Source: CAJXTB01 sp047626195 (GTDB lineage Bacteria > Myxococcota_A > UBA796 > GCA-2862545). Taken from it: a stretch of 8,787 bases of DNA. The stretch spans positions 1 through 8,787 of the forward strand of contig JBLHSN010000254.1 of the NCBI GenBank assembly GCA_047626195.1, in the 5' to 3' direction. Below the pieces are notes generated by a model. The model worked only from the letters and a program-made list of their open reading frames with translations. It searched no databases and was not told where the DNA came from. The translations under genes and the position numbers were made by a program. This document shows, one piece after another, positions 1 to 5,623 of this stretch. Each line of letters begins with the position of its first letter. Position 1 is the stretch's first letter.

Positions 1-405
1 ACCGTCGCCGTCTGTGTCAGGCTGTGCGTCGTCTCCGGTGCATTCGTCGATGTCTTCGCAGATACCGTCACCGTCGGTGTCAGGCTGTGCGTCGTCTCCG
101 GTGCACTCGTCGATGTCTTCGCAGATACCGTCGCCGTCTGTGTCTGGGAAGTTGTCGTCGCCAGTGCACTCATCATCGCTGCCGCAGATGCCGTCGTCGT
201 CCAGGTCGAGGGTTGTATTGTCGCCGAAGCACGGGTCGGCGTCGTCGCAGATGCCGTCTTCGTCCGCGTCGTTGCTGTTGTCGAGGCCGAAGCAGCTGTC
301 GCAGTCGTCCGGGATGTTGTCGCCGTCGTCGTCGAGGTCATCTGGGAAGCCTTCGCACTGGTCTTCGCCGTTGATGACGCCGTCGTCGTCGTCGTCGCAT
401 TGGTC
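1..405 (-). repeat. 63-bp tandem repeat encoding 21-residue TSP3-like calcium-binding units
   Basis: Six 63-bp units lie at 1-63, 64-126, 127-189, 190-252, 253-315 and 316-378, with a partial unit to about 405. The array continues past the left edge. Each unit encodes a DxDxDG calcium loop followed by a Cys pair. The units at 1-63 and 64-126 differ at only three bases (window positions 7/70, 13/76 and 44/107), and all three are silent. The units at 190-378 are much more diverged. This suggests recent duplication or conversion toward the C-terminal end of the protein and ageing toward the N-terminal end. Confidence 0.9.
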
Positions 406-1464
406 GCCGCCGACTTGAATGGTGATGTCGGCATCGTCGATGTTGCGGTTGTCTTGAGCGACGACACGGATGTCGTGTGCTCCCGGCGTGAGATCTGAGG
501 ACAATAGGTTCAGCGTGAGGCCGGTGCCAAGCTGGCCGTCGACGTCGGAGGACCAGGTGTAGGTAATTTCCCCGGTCACGCCTTCTGAGGACGCCGTGAG
601 AGTGATGGTGTCATCGGGCGGACAGAATAGTTCGCCATCCGAAGGCGTTTCGATGCTCACGGCGAGGTTGAGGGAGCCGTCGATGGTGGCGGAGATGCCT
701 GGGTTTTGCGAGTTCCCGGAATGAAAGCCAACGGCGTCTAGGATAAGCCCACCCGGCTGCAGGCCGAAGGGCGCTTGTCCGGTGGAGGAGTCGTTGAACA
801 GGCTCGTGATAGTGTGCGGCGTGTTCATCAGCGGATTTGTGCTGTCGACAGGGAAGGCGCCGCCATAATTGCCGGTGAATGGGCCGATACCAATCAGGGC
901 GGCAAGCTGATTTATGCCGCCGTTGGCGTAGGTATTGTGGTCGGTAGCCAAGACGATACCGCCGCCCTCGATGCTCAAGTTTGTAAAGTAGTTTTCCGTG
1001 ACGAGTCGACCTTGACTGGTGTACCGACCTCGCCAATACGAGGACAAAAAGCGGCCGTCGCAGATGACTTCGCCACCCGATTGGCTCGAGTACCACATTG
1101 CGATGGCGGCGAAGTCAGTGGGATGGCTGTCGGCTGCTGTGGAGAGGTCGTACACCCACACCTGCTCGAATTCGTTTGCGGCCAGGGCTTCTGCGGCTTC
1201 TGCTGCGCTGGTGGAGTTCAGCCGGACGTACACGGCCTCGGCATCTATGCGCTGTATTTCTTGGTGCATGTTGACACCGTCGGCGGTGTAGCTGCCGCCG
1301 AGGTCGACAAAGAGGACCTGAGGGCCTGGCTGGTCGGCCGGAACACCAGGGGTCTGCGCAATGGCGATATTGGGAAGTGCGACTGCGACCAGTAGGCCTG
1401 CCGCGAGGATCGGCGCAAAAGACCGGAATTGCGTCCGATTACGGACGCTCGAAGAGCGATGCAT
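1..1464 (-). CDS. Secreted Asp-rich protein with Ig-like domain and TSP3-like calcium-binding repeats (3' end outside window)
   Basis: An unbroken frame runs from ATG (1462-1464) to the left edge: 488 codons and no stop, so the C-terminus is missing. Residues 1-36 form a Sec signal peptide with Arg residues, a hydrophobic core and AIA before Q37. Residues 48-245 look alpha/beta: predicted strands QVLFVDLGG (49-57), VWVYDLS (102-108), GGEVICDG (130-137) and GGIVLATDHN (168-177). This order recalls ThuA-like or class I glutamine amidotransferase-like folds, but that is only a guess and no active site is claimed. Residues 268-348 resemble a PKD/Ig-like domain (ITYTWSSDVDG, LTPGAHDIRVVAQD). From about 349 on, Asp/Cys repeats of the form DTDGDGICEDIDECTGDD match thrombospondin type 3-like calcium-binding repeats. 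The product is probably exported and needs calcium to be rigid. The start is fixed by the signal peptide and by TAGGGGGG 5 nt upstream. The function is unknown. Confidence 0.88.
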   Translation of the reverse strand, partial: MHRSSSVRNRTQFRSFAPILAAGLLVAVALPNIAIAQTPGVPADQPGPQVLFVDLGGSYTADGVNMHQEIQRIDAEAVYVRLNSTSAAEAAEALAANEFEQVWVYDLSTAADSHPTDFAAIAMWYSSQSGGEVICDGRFLSSYWRGRYTSQGRLVTENYFTNLSIEGGGIVLATDHNTYANGGINQLAALIGIGPFTGNYGGAFPVDSTNPLMNTPHTITSLFNDSSTGQAPFGLQPGGLILDAVGFHSGNSQNPGISATIDGSLNLAVSIETPSDGELFCPPDDTITLTASSEGVTGEITYTWSSDVDGQLGTGLTLNLLSSDLTPGAHDIRVVAQDNRNIDDADITIQVGGDQCDDDDDGVINGEDQCEGFPDDLDDDGDNIPDDCDSCFGLDNSNDADEDGICDDADPCFGDNTTLDLDDDGICGSDDECTGDDNFPDTDGDGICEDIDECTGDDAQPDTDGDGICEDIDECTGDDAQPDTDGDG

Positions 1465-1753
1465 GATGTCCCCCCTAGAACAATATGAGGAAGAGTACTG
1501 CAAAGGCGCCCCCTTGGGCCAGTTATTCCAGCGGATGTAAGGTTCCCGATAGGCTTTTGTATGCCTTGGGTCTCACTCCTTACCTGTTGTTTCGACGTGG
1601 CTGGATGCCTGGCGACTGTGCGACTTCGAGCCCGCAGTTGTGTCTATCGGCCACGGGTATCGGTCGGGTCTATCGATGAGCATCGGCCGACGATTTCCTT
1701 GCCTACACAGATGGCATCACACTCCCGGCGGTGGTGCATCGTGTTGGGAAACA
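1465..1753. other. Divergent intergenic region between the TSP3-repeat gene and the broken lipoprotein gene
   Basis: This 289-bp gap separates two outward-facing gene starts and should hold both promoters. I could not support a specific -35/-10 pair on either strand. A cluster of short ATCG-centred words (TCTATCGG at 1643, GTATCGG at about 1657, TCTATCGA at 1669, GCATCGG at about 1680) is spaced 11-14 bp. It may be a binding array or chance. No RNA gene was recognised. Confidence 0.4.
1470..1477 (-). promoter_or_regulatory. Unusual ribosome-binding site TAGGGGGG
   Basis: On the minus strand TTCTAGGGGGG sits 5 nt before the ATG at 1464. It is not the usual GGAGG. UAGGGGG can still pair with the 16S 3' tail (normally bound by UAAGGAG) if two G-U wobbles are allowed. 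The same TCTAGGGGG occurs at the same spacing before the gene starting at 7282. Confidence 0.6.
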
Positions 1754-1850
1754 GTGATTCGGTGGCTGTTTATAGGCGCGTTTTTTGCAGGTTGTGGCGA
1801 TTCCACCATCACAAGCGTCTACAACAACCTTGAACCCAACGTGGCCATTA

Positions 1851-2010
1851 CAGGGGTGGACCTCCACGTTGATGTCGAACCCGACGCTTTGGCACGCCCA
1901 GTTTCGCCGCCAATTTCCTAGTAGTAACAAGTTACAACGTCGTCAGTTGGCGACACCCCTGAACGCACCCTAGCACCGGTTTCTTCCATCAACGACATCG
2001 GCCACCCCTG
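1851..2010. mobile_element. 160-bp MITE-like foldback element, copy 1, flanked by TA
   Basis: The element starts CAGGGGTGG and ends CCACCCCTG, and is flanked by TA on both sides (1849-1850 and 2011-2012). The flanks share nothing beyond TA, which fits a 2-bp target duplication as seen with IS630/Tc1/mariner-type transposition. It contains no transposase. The two ends are complementary for 9 bp, then again at element positions 17-24 with 137-144, then at CGCCAA with TTGGCG, and finally at a central GTAAC-AA-GTTAC hairpin. The whole element could therefore fold into one long interrupted hairpin. It aligns without gaps to copy 2, with 134 of 160 bases identical by my hand count. It interrupts the Thr codon after NVAI in the lipoprotein gene. 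Confidence 0.83.
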
Positions 2011-3127
2011 TACCTGGCCTGCGGATGGCACTGAGATCTCTGCAGAGAGCGGGTTGGTGTTTATCGCAATCGCCGGTGAACCCGAGTCGGACCTCGATGA
2101 GCGCTGCAACGGTATTGACGACGACTGTGACACTCTCATCGACGAGAATCCGCCGAGCTGGGCAGTGGATAGCGATGGCGACGGCTTTGGCGACCCAGAC
2201 AACACGGTGGTCGCCTGTGAGCGCCCCGGCGCTGACTACGTTCGCGATCAGACCGACTTCAACGACCGCGAGGGTGCGGTCAACCCAGGCGCTGCCGAGC
2301 TGTGCAACGACCGCGATGACAACTGTAATGGGGTCATCGATGACAACGCCCAGGACCCGACTGCTCGGTAGGACGACTACGGCGTAGCTGGCGCGATCGC
2401 TACCGCAGGCGACTGCGATGATGGCCGCAGCTTTGGCTACCCAGGCGCTCCCGAGCCGTGCAATGGCATCGCCGACGATTGCGACGACGCTATCGACGAG
2501 ATTGCGCCCACTTGGATTCGCGACGCGGACGCCGATGGATACGGCGATGCAGCGGACACCGCCACGGCCTGTGGCGCCCCGAACTCCGACTATATTCTCC
2601 ACACCGGCGCCCCGCTGACTGCAATGACAAGGTCTCCGCGGTCAACCCAGGCGCCGACAAGATCTGCAACGGAACCGACGACAACTGCAACGACCGGATC
2701 GACGAGAACCTGCTGGTGTGGGCCGTGGACGACGACGGCGATGACTACGGGAATGCCAACGTCACCGTGCTGTCTTGCGGCCGCCCGAGCTCCGCCTATG
2801 TGCGCGACCAGACCGACTGCACTGACGGGGGCGCGCTCGTGTACCGCGGTGCGGTGGAGCGCTGTAATGACAGCGACGATAGCTGTGACGCCGTGGTCGA
2901 AAGCCCGGATATTCCACCCTCTACGCCGATGATGATGGCAACGGCTATGGTGACCCCAACACCGCCATTGTCTGGTGTACCCCGCCGAGTGGTGATGTCA
3001 CCGAGGTGCCGTTCGACTGTGAGGACGCGGACCCCGCCATCAATCGTGACCCCATTGAGATGTGTGACGGCATGGACAACGACTGCGACCGTCAGACTGA
3101 GCAGTCCTTCGATGTACCCGAAGACTA

Positions 3128-3287
3128 CAGGGGTGAGCATCGGTCTTGATCTCGAACCCGACGCTTTGGCGTGCCCAGTTCGGCCGCCACCTTCCTAGTA
3201 GTAACCAGTTACAACGCCGTCAGTTGGCGGCCGCCCTGAACGCACCCCAGCGCCGGTTTCTTCCATCAATCTCATCGCTCACCCCTG
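3128..3287. mobile_element. 160-bp MITE-like foldback element, copy 2, flanked by TA
   Basis: This copy has the same length and orientation as copy 1, 1277 bp further right, and is flanked by TA at 3126-3127 and 3288-3289. Its ends pair better: CAGGGGTGAGC against GCTCACCCCTG (11 bp), then CGGCCGCCA (3181-3189) against TGGCGGCCG (3225-3233), and a central GTAAC-CA-GTTAC. It is probably the younger or better-kept copy. It interrupts the Tyr codon after VPED in the lipoprotein gene. Excision leaving one TA gives a TAT codon and then ARPQLTVEAASS. No transposase is present, so it would need one supplied from elsewhere. Confidence 0.83.
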
Positions 3288-3350
3288 TATGCGAGGCCAC
3301 AGTTAACCGTAGAAGCCGCATCATCGGGCGACATGGAAGTCCCGCGGTGA

Positions 3351-3538
3351 CTTTCACCGACTGCGACAGACAATCCAGCAACGTCGGTGCGCAGGAAGTT
3401 TTGAGTGGGCTCGGCTTCGCGGGGCCCGCACCCCCGGTCGGGCTACCAGGCCTAGACGTCGCCGCCATCCCGGTAGGCAACGGCGCTGCGATGAAGCTGC
3501 GCTCGTACCATCCGTCAGATGGCACCGTGGAGTTGTGG
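3351..3538. other. Non-coding remnant between the pseudogene and the oxygenase
   Basis: This 188-bp stretch lies between the stop of the reconstructed lipoprotein frame and the oxygenase stop codon. A plus-strand frame (codons in phase with 3302) is open across it and reads TFTDCDRQSSN and later AAMKLRSYHPSDG. It is one base out of phase with the pseudogene, so it could be a further frameshifted tail of that gene. I do not recognise the peptide, and no terminator hairpin is obvious. Confidence 0.35.
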
Positions 3539-4966
3539 TCATCGACTCGGCAGCCAGGTTCCATGAAGTGCGGGTGGAACCGGATTGGGCAAGGCCAATC
3601 TGGCAACCGTCTCCAGGCTGCCGCTGTCTACAACCCACACCTCACTGGTTTGAGTCTGTGCACGCCAGACCTGGACCACGAGCCAGTCGCCGCAAACTAG
3701 TGGTTCGCCGGGGACGTCTGGGTACAGCTCTCGGGTCAACACATCGTCTCCGTGCATTCGTGTGAGGCCGGACAGAAAGGGTGTGCCGCGTTCAAGCGGA
3801 GCTGAGGTGCCGTAAAGGACGCGGTCACGGCCGCTCCCCTTCGTGGTGGGCAGCTCCAATGCCAGCGGAGCGAGCTCTTCCTCCACTGCAGTAGCCTCGC
3901 TTAGGCTCACGGTGAAGCGAACGGGTCGGGCGAGCAGGCTGTCCGAGCCGTGCTTGACCAGGCTGTCGAGCTGATCGAGCTTGGGGAACCCCGGGTATTT
4001 GACCCCATCCAGAACCACGGTGTCTCCTTCTTCCCACGCTGCTCCCCAGTGGAAGACGAACCCAGGAGAGACGGGAACTCGGATGACGTCATCGCCGTTG
4101 CGCGGCACCAGCAACAAAGTGCCCGGTGCGCTCTGCAGCGACAAGGATGCCACCGGTGTCTTCAGGCCAAGCAAGGCCCGCGGGATGTCGAAGCGAGTTG
4201 CCGGAAGGAGGAACACGGCAAATCGTGGGGTCAGTGCCATGTCGTGTACGAAGGGCAGGTCGGTGAGCTTGATTGTGCGGGTGTGTACAGTGCCACTGGG
4301 GTCCATGCGGTACACGAGAAGCCGATTGGTGCGACCGAAAGCCGTACCAAAGTTCCACAACTCACCGGTGTTTGGGTCGATGCTTGGATGGGCTGAGAAG
4401 GGGAGCTCGGGTGCGACGAGGCCGTCAATGCCGGTGTTCCGCAGAGCCCCTCCGAGGTCATCTCGCTCTAGCGTCTCAAGGGTGATCGGATCGATCCGGT
4501 GTGGCAGCCCGCCTTCCCACAGCGCCCAGGTGTGCCCAGCGTGCTGAACGACCGATGTGTTGGCCGCGTTCTTGAAGTGTAAGCGCAGCACGTTGTACAG
4601 AAAGCCGCCTGGCTTGTTCGTGCCAAATCCCCGGTAAAGGATGCGGTCAGCGGACTCTTCGGCAACGAACTCTTGGGTCTGGACGAAACGTGCGGTGTAG
4701 TCAACGCCGGCATCTGAAAAGGCAAGTCGCTGAAGAAAGCCATCGCCATCGAACGGATGGCCGTATTGCACGCCTCCTCGTTCCTGACGACCCGGTCCGT
4801 TGCGCAGCAACACGCCCCGCAGCGAAGACGGGACTGCGCCATGTAGGCAGGTCAGCTGGACGGGTGTGGGAACTTCGGTGGCCGACTGCCCGAAGGCTTG
4901 GGTGACGATGGCCTGCATCTCGTCGCGAGCCGGGTCGGAATCGATGTGCTGTGACGGGTGGACCAT
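3539..4966 (-). CDS. Carotenoid oxygenase (carotenoid/apocarotenoid cleavage dioxygenase family)
   Basis: This is a non-heme Fe(II) oxygenase of the RPE65/CCD family, which cleaves carotenoid or related conjugated or stilbene double bonds with O2 to give aldehydes. The protein of 475 aa from ATG 4964-4966 is normal for the family. The four iron-binding histidines are at H193 (SAHPSIDP), H241 (FVHDMALT), H306 (FVFHWGAAWEEGD) and H468 (LHGTWLP). Candidate second-shell glutamates are E151 (ALWEGG), E371 (LELP) and E421 (PGEPLV). The N-terminal LRGVLLRNGPG and HPFDGDG motifs are also standard. No signal peptide is seen, so it is probably cytoplasmic or membrane-associated. I prefer the 4966 start because GAGG lies 5 nt upstream; an upstream ATG at 5089 would add 41 unfamily-like residues. 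The stretch after E421 is shorter than usual (normally EPVFVP plus an acidic loop). No carotenoid synthesis gene is nearby, so the substrate cannot be inferred. Confidence 0.93.
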   Translation of the reverse strand: MVHPSQHIDSDPARDEMQAIVTQAFGQSATEVPTPVQLTCLHGAVPSSLRGVLLRNGPGRQERGGVQYGHPFDGDGFLQRLAFSDAGVDYTARFVQTQEFVAEESADRILYRGFGTNKPGGFLYNVLRLHFKNAANTSVVQHAGHTWALWEGGLPHRIDPITLETLERDDLGGALRNTGIDGLVAPELPFSAHPSIDPNTGELWNFGTAFGRTNRLLVYRMDPSGTVHTRTIKLTDLPFVHDMALTPRFAVFLLPATRFDIPRALLGLKTPVASLSLQSAPGTLLLVPRNGDDVIRVPVSPGFVFHWGAAWEEGDTVVLDGVKYPGFPKLDQLDSLVKHGSDSLLARPVRFTVSLSEATAVEEELAPLALELPTTKGSGRDRVLYGTSAPLERGTPFLSGLTRMHGDDVLTRELYPDVPGEPLVCGDWLVVQVWRAQTQTSEVWVVDSGSLETVARLALPNPVPPALHGTWLPSR

Positions 4967-4971
4967 GGTCG

Positions 4972-4975
4972 CCTC
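4972..4975 (-). promoter_or_regulatory. Ribosome-binding site GAGG that decides the oxygenase start
   Basis: On the minus strand GCGAGGCGACC directly precedes the ATG at 4966, placing GAGG 5 nt away. The upstream in-frame ATG at 5089 would extend the protein by 41 residues rich in Arg and Cys with no family similarity, so the internal start is preferred. Confidence 0.6.
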
Positions 4976-5088
4976 GCGGTGGACGTAAGTGTAGCGGGCT
5001 GCAGGGCATCCGCGTTGGCGTCGAAACAGAACAGGACGAAGCCAGGATGTGCAGGCTTGGCGTCGGGGTAACCCTCGTACCTTCGACA

Positions 5089-5502
5089 ATGGTAGTACGG
5101 CCCTGCCGGACGGGAGGAACCCTGATTATTTTTGGCACGCACAAGTTCGGATGGGTTGACGAGGTCGAAGGCCTCGGCTGGGTCGCGACCTCGTTCATTC
5201 ACGTCATGTATGTGCCACTGATTCCCATGAGCTCGTACTTCATCTTCGCTGATGACTCCGACCGCGGCGTCGTCGTTCCTCTAAACGGCAAGTCGGTGAT
5301 CGTCGCCTACACCCGGGCGATGATGTTTTGGACCGCGTTGCTCTGCACGGTTGCAGCAATTGTGTCGTCTGGCCTCACGTGTTGCTGTGCAGTTCCGGCC
5401 TGGGGAATCTACTTCGCCATGCCGTTCTTGCTTCGGCCAGCGTCGGAGGCTCGTGCGGCGGAGCTTCGAGAGATGCTCGTTCGCAAGATGGACATCGTGT
5501 AG
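5089..5502 (+). CDS. Small membrane protein of unknown function with two predicted helices
   Basis: The protein is 137 aa from ATG 5089. A conserved-looking stretch GWVATSFIHVMYVPLIPMSS (residues 30-49) precedes a soluble segment. Two hydrophobic segments follow: about 77-97 (AMMFWTALLCTVAAIVSSGLT) and about 98-116 (AVPAWGIYFAMPFLL), with CCC between them and a charged tail (EARAAELREMLVRK). The pattern 'aromatic, T-F-H, Y-V-P-L-I-P' resembles small uncharacterised membrane proteins found in delta-type bacteria; I cannot name a family. The start is uncertain. ATG 5089 has a poor ribosome site, while a strong GGGAGGAA (5112-5119) is followed only by CTG (5122) and ATT (5125) in frame. ATG 5047 is also possible. 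The gene is divergent from the oxygenase, with 122 bp between the preferred starts. Confidence 0.7.
   Translation: MVVRPCRTGGTLIIFGTHKFGWVDEVEGLGWVATSFIHVMYVPLIPMSSYFIFADDSDRGVVVPLNGKSVIVAYTRAMMFWTALLCTVAAIVSSGLTCCCAVPAWGIYFAMPFLLRPASEARAAELREMLVRKMDIV
5112..5119 (+). promoter_or_regulatory. Strong Shine-Dalgarno-like GGGAGGAA inside the annotated 5' end of the small membrane protein gene
   Basis: GGGAGGAA lies downstream of the preferred ATG at 5089. It is spaced 4 nt from an in-frame CTG and 7 nt from an in-frame ATT, after which the protein reads IIFGTHKFGWVDE. It may mark a rare non-ATG start or be coincidence (it encodes TGGT within the longer reading). Confidence 0.35.
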
Positions 5503-5623
5503 CCGGTCCTCGCTTTGCTTTAGGACGTCCGTGGAGAGGGGTGTCGCTGCAGAATTAGCCGCCCGCCACGGTGGTCCTAGGAGCCTCACGGACGGCTACG
5601 TGCTGCGTCCTAGTGCCTGTGAC
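5503..5623. terminator. Convergent intergenic region with candidate terminator hairpins
   Basis: The 121-bp gap lies between two converging stop codons. GTCCT (5506-5510) can pair with AGGAC (5522-5526) around an 11-nt loop, just after the membrane protein stop. CGTCCGTG (5526-5533) is a perfect complement of CACGGACG (5587-5594). Neither is followed by a clear T-run, so a bidirectional terminator is only a weak suggestion. Confidence 0.25.

Larger units (their letters stand above)
1754..3350 (+). pseudogene. Decayed MopE-like metal-binding-repeat lipoprotein gene, broken by two MITE insertions, a stop and two frameshifts
   Basis: A GTG start at 1754 (GGGAA just upstream) gives MIRWLFIGAFFAGCGD, a lipoprotein signal with lipidation Cys14. 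Then comes NNLEPNVAIT, the start of an Ig-like segment, interrupted at 1850 by a 160-bp element. Past the element the same frame resumes with WPADGTEIS and GLVFIAIAGEPESDLDE. It then enters Asp/Cys repeats that begin with CNGIDDDCD-like motifs at 2105, 2303, 2459, 2665, 2863 and 3063, about 66 codons apart, each with a WAVDSDGDGFGDP-type segment. These match the 'putative metal-binding motif' family named after MopE. Lesions: TAG at 2369-2371; a one-base loss at about 2590-2612; a one-base loss at about 2907-2922; a second element at 3128-3287. Removing two 162-bp insertions and restoring two bases gives exactly 425 codons, ending at TGA 3348-3350. The Ig-like part also looks cut short, because only about 25 residues precede the first repeat. 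The intact ancestor was probably an outer-membrane or surface lipoprotein. The gene is almost certainly non-functional now. Confidence 0.85.

Noticed and set aside
14..418. Ser/Pro-rich plus-strand reading frame
   Set aside because: It is the reverse complement of the Asp-rich calcium repeats of the minus-strand gene; the repetitive Ser composition comes from GAC codons read backwards.
775..1395. 206-codon plus-strand frame, and a 161-codon minus frame at 611-1096
   Set aside because: Both overlap the left-edge minus-strand gene, whose frame carries a signal peptide, Ig-like domain and repeats; the competing frames show no such features.
1921..1960. Integron attC site, prompted by GTTACAAC and GTTGGC words in the element
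   Set aside because: The GTTRRRY/RYYYAAC core pairs do not match, the element lies inside reading frames rather than between cassettes, and TA flanks with CAGGGGTG ends fit a transposon better.
1970..2602. 210-codon minus-strand frame rich in Val/Ala
   Set aside because: It is antisense to the MopE-like repeats (GAC read backwards gives GTC, Val), and it runs into foldback element copy 1.
1861..3198. Shared peptide EPDALA-PV-PP-S near 1920 and 3198 as a conserved protein motif
   Set aside because: Both copies are encoded by the left half of the foldback element and end at its TAG; the similarity is that of the inserted DNA, not of a protein domain.
3146..3700. 184-codon plus-strand frame as a stand-alone gene
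   Set aside because: Its start lies inside foldback element copy 2 and its end lies inside the oxygenase gene; only the middle part (3290-3538) is kept, as a possible remnant.
4967..5089. Longer oxygenase with start at 5089
   Set aside because: The extra 41 residues do not resemble the family and would overlap the divergent gene start; GAGG sits at proper spacing before ATG 4966.
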